DNA from: an uncultured Lachnospiraceae bacterium
GTDB taxonomy: Bacteria > Bacillota > Clostridia > Lachnospirales > Lachnospiraceae
Direction: 5' to 3'
Assembly: GCA_910579935.1 (NCBI GenBank)
Contig: CAJTVQ010000009.1
Coordinates: 41,110-105,109, forward strand
DNA length: 64,000 bases
The position numbers were made by a program, and so were the translations under genes. Of this stretch, positions 60,890 through 64,000 are shown one piece after another (position 1 is the first letter of the stretch; every line of letters starts with the position of its first letter). Below the pieces are notes generated by a model. That model saw only the letters and a list, made by a program, of their open reading frames with translations. It made no database searches and had not been told where the DNA came from.

Positions 60890-60910
60890 AACAGAAAGGA
60901 AAAGACCTAT

Positions 60911-61456
60911 ATGGAGGAAACGAGTGAATTGAGGAAACAGGCACAGGATGGACGAAGTGTTTCCGATGAACGGGATGCCCAAAAAGGAAAGTATATGACT
61001 TTCAAATCCGGAAACGAGTACTTCGGTCTGAAAATCCAGTATGTAAATGAAATCATTGGTTTTCAGGCAATTACGGCAATACCGGAAACAGAGGATTATA
61101 TTAAGGGACTTATTAATCTGAGGGGAAAGATTATTCCGGTAATCGATGTACGGCTGCGCTTCCGGCAGGAGCCTTTTGAGTACAATGACAGGACCTGCAT
61201 TATTGTCATCAATGTAAAATCCACGGTAGTAGGGTTGATTGTGGAGAAGATTGCGGAAGTGGTGGAAATCAAGGAAGAGAATATTTTGCCGCCGCCGTCC
61301 ATCGGCCGTGCCGACAAAGTACAGAACAAATATGTATATGGTATCGGGAAGGTTGGAGATTCTGTAAAATTGTTGCTGGATCCTGATAAGCTTCTGAATG
61401 ATACAGATATGTCAGTGATCGAACAGGCAAATGATATGGTTGTAGAGGAAGAGTGA
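60911..61456 (+). CDS. cheW: Chemotaxis coupling protein CheW
   Basis: A 181-residue CheW that bridges receptors and CheA. A 28-residue hydrophilic N-terminal extension is followed by the SH3-like domain (KYMTFKSGNEYFGLKI, NLRGKIIPVIDVRLRF, IVVINVKSTVVGLIVEKIAEVVEI). The C-terminal part ends with a DPDKLLND segment. It starts 21 bp after cheA and ends 12 bp before the chemoreceptor gene. Confidence 0.95.
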   Translation: MEETSELRKQAQDGRSVSDERDAQKGKYMTFKSGNEYFGLKIQYVNEIIGFQAITAIPETEDYIKGLINLRGKIIPVIDVRLRFRQEPFEYNDRTCIIVINVKSTVVGLIVEKIAEVVEIKEENILPPPSIGRADKVQNKYVYGIGKVGDSVKLLLDPDKLLNDTDMSVIEQANDMVVEEE

Positions 61457-61468
61457 GAGGTGTAGAAT

Positions 61469-62830
61469 ATGAAAAATTTGAAGATGAAGACAAAGTTAAT
61501 AATGGGATTTTTTATTCCCATTGCAATTACCATCCTGAATATTATCATTGGCGATATGTCTACCAGGGAGGCGGCAAAGATCGTGGATCCCCAGGCACAG
61601 GAAAGATATATTGTAAATGCGGCTATTTTTACTGCATCCTTTGCAGTGGTATCCGTCATCATCACATTGTGGATCGCTTTTGTTCTGATAAGGGTAATAG
61701 AAAAATCCGTAAAGCAGCTTTCCGATGCGGCAAAGGATATTGCAGTCGGACGTGTGGATATCAACATGGTGAAGTATAATAACGATGAATTCGGCGAACT
61801 GGTAGATGAATATACAGAAGTGATCAATAATATTAAATATCAGGCTCAGATTGCGGAAGAGGTTTCGAATGGAAACCTGACAATCAATGTCGTACCGAAA
61901 TCACCGGAAGATGTGCTGGGCAATTCCTTAAAGAAACTGGTGGAGGATAACCTTCACGCACTGACCAATATCAGTGATGCAGGTTCCAAGGTTACGATCG
62001 GGTCGGCACAGGTAGCAAGTGCAAGCCAGGCATTGGCGCAGGGGTCTACGGAGCAGGCAAGTGCGATCCAGCAGATTACGGCATCCATCAGTGAAATTGC
62101 AGAAAAAACAAAAATGAATGCAGAACAGGCGAATGATACAAACCGCCAGATGTCAGAAGTAATCCAGAATGTAGAAAAAGGTAATACACAGATGCAGGAT
62201 ATGATGTCCGCAATGCAGGAGATCAATAAATCATCGGAGAGCATTTCCAAGATTATCAAGGTTATTGATGATATTGCGTTCCAGACCAATATATTGGCGC
62301 TGAATGCAGCGGTGGAAGCTGCAAGGGCAGGAGAAGCAGGGAAAGGTTTTGCAGTTGTGGCAGAAGAGGTAAGGAGCCTCGCAGCTAAGAGTGCGGCAGC
62401 AGCTTCAGAGACAGCGGAACTGATCGAAGATTCTATTTCGAAGGTTAATATTGGCTCGAAACTTGCAGATGATACGGCAGCAGCTTTATCCGTTATCAAT
62501 AGTATGGTTAAGAACTGTGATGACCAGGTAGAAGGAATCGCAGCCTCATCCAATTATCAGGCAACGGCAGTGGCTCAGATCGAGCAGGCAATTGCGCAGG
62601 TATCGCAGGTTGTTCAGACCAATTCTGCAACCAGCGAACAGTGTGCGGCGGCCAGTGAAGAACTGTCCAATCAGGCAACCAGGATGCGGGATCTGCTTTC
62701 CATTTACAATCTGGGAACGGGCCATTCAAGCGGAATGGGAATGGACAGCAGTTCTTCTTACTCTTCTTCCTCCAGGTCAAATGCAAATGAACAGATCATT
62801 TCTCTTGGGGATGGATTTGGAAAATATTAA
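61469..62830 (+). CDS. Chemoreceptor with minimal extracellular part
   Basis: A 453-residue methyl-accepting protein with two membrane helices (about residues 11-30 and 51-77) joined by an external loop of only about 20 residues, so no outside ligand domain exists. HAMP follows (DAAKDIAVGRVDINM), then the signalling domain with tip DIAFQTNILALNAAVEAARAG and KGFAVVAEEVRSLA. A Ser-rich tail ends the protein. Signals would be membrane-borne, cytosolic or come from partner proteins. It is the last gene of the cluster and is closed by a strong terminator. Confidence 0.95.
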   Translation: MKNLKMKTKLIMGFFIPIAITILNIIIGDMSTREAAKIVDPQAQERYIVNAAIFTASFAVVSVIITLWIAFVLIRVIEKSVKQLSDAAKDIAVGRVDINMVKYNNDEFGELVDEYTEVINNIKYQAQIAEEVSNGNLTINVVPKSPEDVLGNSLKKLVEDNLHALTNISDAGSKVTIGSAQVASASQALAQGSTEQASAIQQITASISEIAEKTKMNAEQANDTNRQMSEVIQNVEKGNTQMQDMMSAMQEINKSSESISKIIKVIDDIAFQTNILALNAAVEAARAGEAGKGFAVVAEEVRSLAAKSAAAASETAELIEDSISKVNIGSKLADDTAAALSVINSMVKNCDDQVEGIAASSNYQATAVAQIEQAIAQVSQVVQTNSATSEQCAAASEELSNQATRMRDLLSIYNLGTGHSSGMGMDSSSSYSSSSRSNANEQIISLGDGFGKY

Positions 62831-62842
62831 GACACCAGACAG

Positions 62843-62882
62843 AAAATGCGGTTGGAAAGTAAAATTCCGACCGCATTTTTTA
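62843..62882 (+). terminator. Terminator of the chemosensory cluster
   Basis: AAAATGCGGTTGGAA (62843-62857) pairs with TTCCGACCGCATTTT (62865-62879, one G-T pair) around a 7-nt loop, followed by T residues. Confidence 0.92.
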
Positions 62883-62909
62883 AAAAAGGGCACATAAGGA
62901 AAGTTTTGA

Positions 62910-63500
62910 TCAGAATTCCTTATAAAAATCGTTTTTTATTTCTGACATAACCAAATAACATTCTTTGCCTGAAAGCAATCTGGCAGGGATGCGCCATGGT
63001 ATGCCGTAATAGAAATTGTCGGCAGCGAGTTCCCCGTCCGCATAGATCTGTGCCACGTCGTATACATCGGATATTTCTATAAATCCTGCACCATCTGATA
63101 CGGTTATCTTCTGCCGTCTCTGGATGCCTATGATATTTCCACCGTCCCTGTAAAATAGTCCTTTTACCTGTTCATGGATTTTTTCATACCATATCTGTAC
63201 TTTTTCCATATATTCGCGATTGTTATCGCGCAGCTTATACGGCTTTTGCAAAAGCCAGTCCGGCAGTCCTCCGTTCCGGCATTCGCCGTGTGCCCACGGG
63301 CCGATACGGATAAAAACTTCCAGTCCCGCCCGCTGTGCGTCCAAAAGGAAGCGCGTATATCCCTGTCACCCGTGAAGTCAAACTCTTCCTCTGTTTCTTC
63401 GTGATAAATCCAGAACAAGTAAGTTGCGACGATGGTAATTCCTTTATTGCTCCGCAGCCTGCTGTATGCAAAGAACTTCATGCCGCGGAAAAAGGAGTCA
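62910..63500 (-). pseudogene. Broken GH35 beta-galactosidase remnant
   Basis: On the minus strand, GH35 signature pieces appear in two reading frames. One frame (about 63350-63460) reads KGITIVATYLFWIYHEETEE and FDFTGDRDI. After a single-nucleotide frameshift near 63355 the sequence continues as LEVFIRIGPWAHGECRNGGL with PDWLLQ in the frame ending at 62910. Around 63115 this jumps to a typical C-terminal ending (VYDVAQIYADGELAADNFYYG), so the catalytic core has been deleted. The 5' end is also missing and abuts an integrase fragment. The gene is a decayed remnant and should make no active enzyme. Confidence 0.8.
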
Positions 63501-63980
63501 AATATGAAAGTGCCGCCGTGGATGTTTGGTACTGAGAATGTCTTTTTGTTTTGCCAAAGCGACATGAGTGTAGATTTGGGTAATATTAATAGAACTATGT
63601 CCAAGCATTTCCTGTATATATCGGATATCCACATCGGCCTCCAGGAGACTGGTTGCAAAGGTGTGACGGAACATATGCGGCGTAATATGCAGATCAATGG
63701 AAGCAAGAGCGGTATATTTTTGTATCATTCTGCGTACGGACTGGTCGGACAGCGGTCGGCCAGCTTGATTGACAAAAAAATACCCGCAGTTATTAATTTC
63801 TCCCCGGTATTCCTGCCTGTATTCTTTTAGGATGGTACAGACATCCGGATTGCCGATTTGTATTCTTCTTTCTTTTGAGCCTTTTCCATAAATTAAGATA
63901 TTGCAGTCGTTCAGGTCAACATTTTCCGTTTTCAGTGAACAGAGCTCTGCTTTTGTCAAGCAATATCTAAAAAAATTAAT
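63498..63980 (-). pseudogene. Tyrosine recombinase (phage integrase-type) C-terminal fragment
   Basis: About 150 codons of a XerC/D-type integrase catalytic domain. Catalytic residues of the second part are present: HMFRHTFATSLL (His and Arg), LGHSSINITQIYTHV (His and Tyr nucleophile), plus YGKGSKERRI. The first catalytic Arg (expected in TGLRISEL) is replaced in YCLTKAELCSL, and a stop codon at 63981-63983 with AT-rich sequence lies upstream, so the N-terminal half is missing. The end ILSTKHPRRHFHI runs into the GH35 remnant. It probably marks an old insertion or deletion. Confidence 0.75.
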
Positions 63981-64000
63981 TTATTTTTTTAATAGAAAAG

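Noticed and set aside
63498..63980. Functional integrase with a nearby attachment site
   Set aside because: The N-terminal half and first catalytic Arg are missing and no flanking repeats were seen.
1..64000. CRISPR arrays, rRNA genes, complete insertion sequences or prophage
   Set aside because: No regularly spaced repeats, rRNA signatures, intact transposase genes or phage structural genes were found on either strand.

Overview
The window looks like a chromosomal segment of an anaerobic, spore-forming Clostridia, most likely a Lachnospiraceae relative. The reasons are the block hup-rqcP-yabP-yabQ-divIC-spoIIE-tilS-hpt-ftsH in the order known from Bacillus and Clostridia, a pyruvate:ferredoxin oxidoreductase, a T-box controlled archaeal-type prolyl-tRNA synthetase, strong AGGAGG ribosome sites and moderate GC. 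Most genes are on the + strand and lie in short operons. No rRNA, CRISPR array or intact mobile element was seen.

Layout. 1-6290: a PerR-type regulator cut by the left edge, a two-component system, a pseudouridine synthase, an AI-2E/YtvI-type permease and an O-antigen-ligase-like membrane protein. 6315-8150: T-box leader and proS. 8239-14041 (minus): a LytTR regulator with a degenerate receiver, a flavodiiron protein and PFOR. 14144-18182: cca behind a nine-copy AACGG repeat, a CotS-like kinase-fold protein and a PEGA-domain surface protein. 18243-25328: the hup-to-ftsH block. 25329-29713: a candidate C-rich small RNA, a GH13 amylase, a YitT protein and a polysaccharide deacetylase. 29799-34122: a high-molecular-weight rubredoxin, a possible ADP-ribosyltransferase toxin pair, and a FIST sensor overlapping a soluble chemoreceptor. 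34355-43408: an Fe-S aldo/keto reductase, a Cache chemoreceptor co-translated with an FMN-binding lipoprotein, feoAB, and assorted membrane and enzyme genes. 43561-51963: CarD, tRNA-Gly, an NSS transporter, a VanW protein, a second two-component operon with exported proteins, and an intracellular Cu/Zn-SOD-like protein. 52244-62830: a ten-gene chemosensory and phosphorelay cluster. 62910-64000: a broken GH35 galactosidase gene abutting an integrase fragment.

Three themes recur. Oxygen and redox handling: PerR, flavodiiron protein with its likely rubredoxin partner, SOD, PFOR and feoAB. Signal transduction: three chemoreceptors in unusual partnerships (with FIST, with a flavin lipoprotein, and in a CheA/HD-GYP cluster), plus several two-component sets. 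Sporulation: yabP, yabQ, divIC, a SpoIIE without its membrane domain, and a CotS-like protein.

The strongest candidates for something undescribed are the 52.2-62.8 kb cluster, which pairs an intact with a catalytically degenerate HD-GYP regulator; the FIST/soluble-chemoreceptor operon; the chemoreceptor/flavin-lipoprotein pair; and the AACGG repeat that forms the cca leader. All functions are inferred from sequence reading alone; no database search was run.
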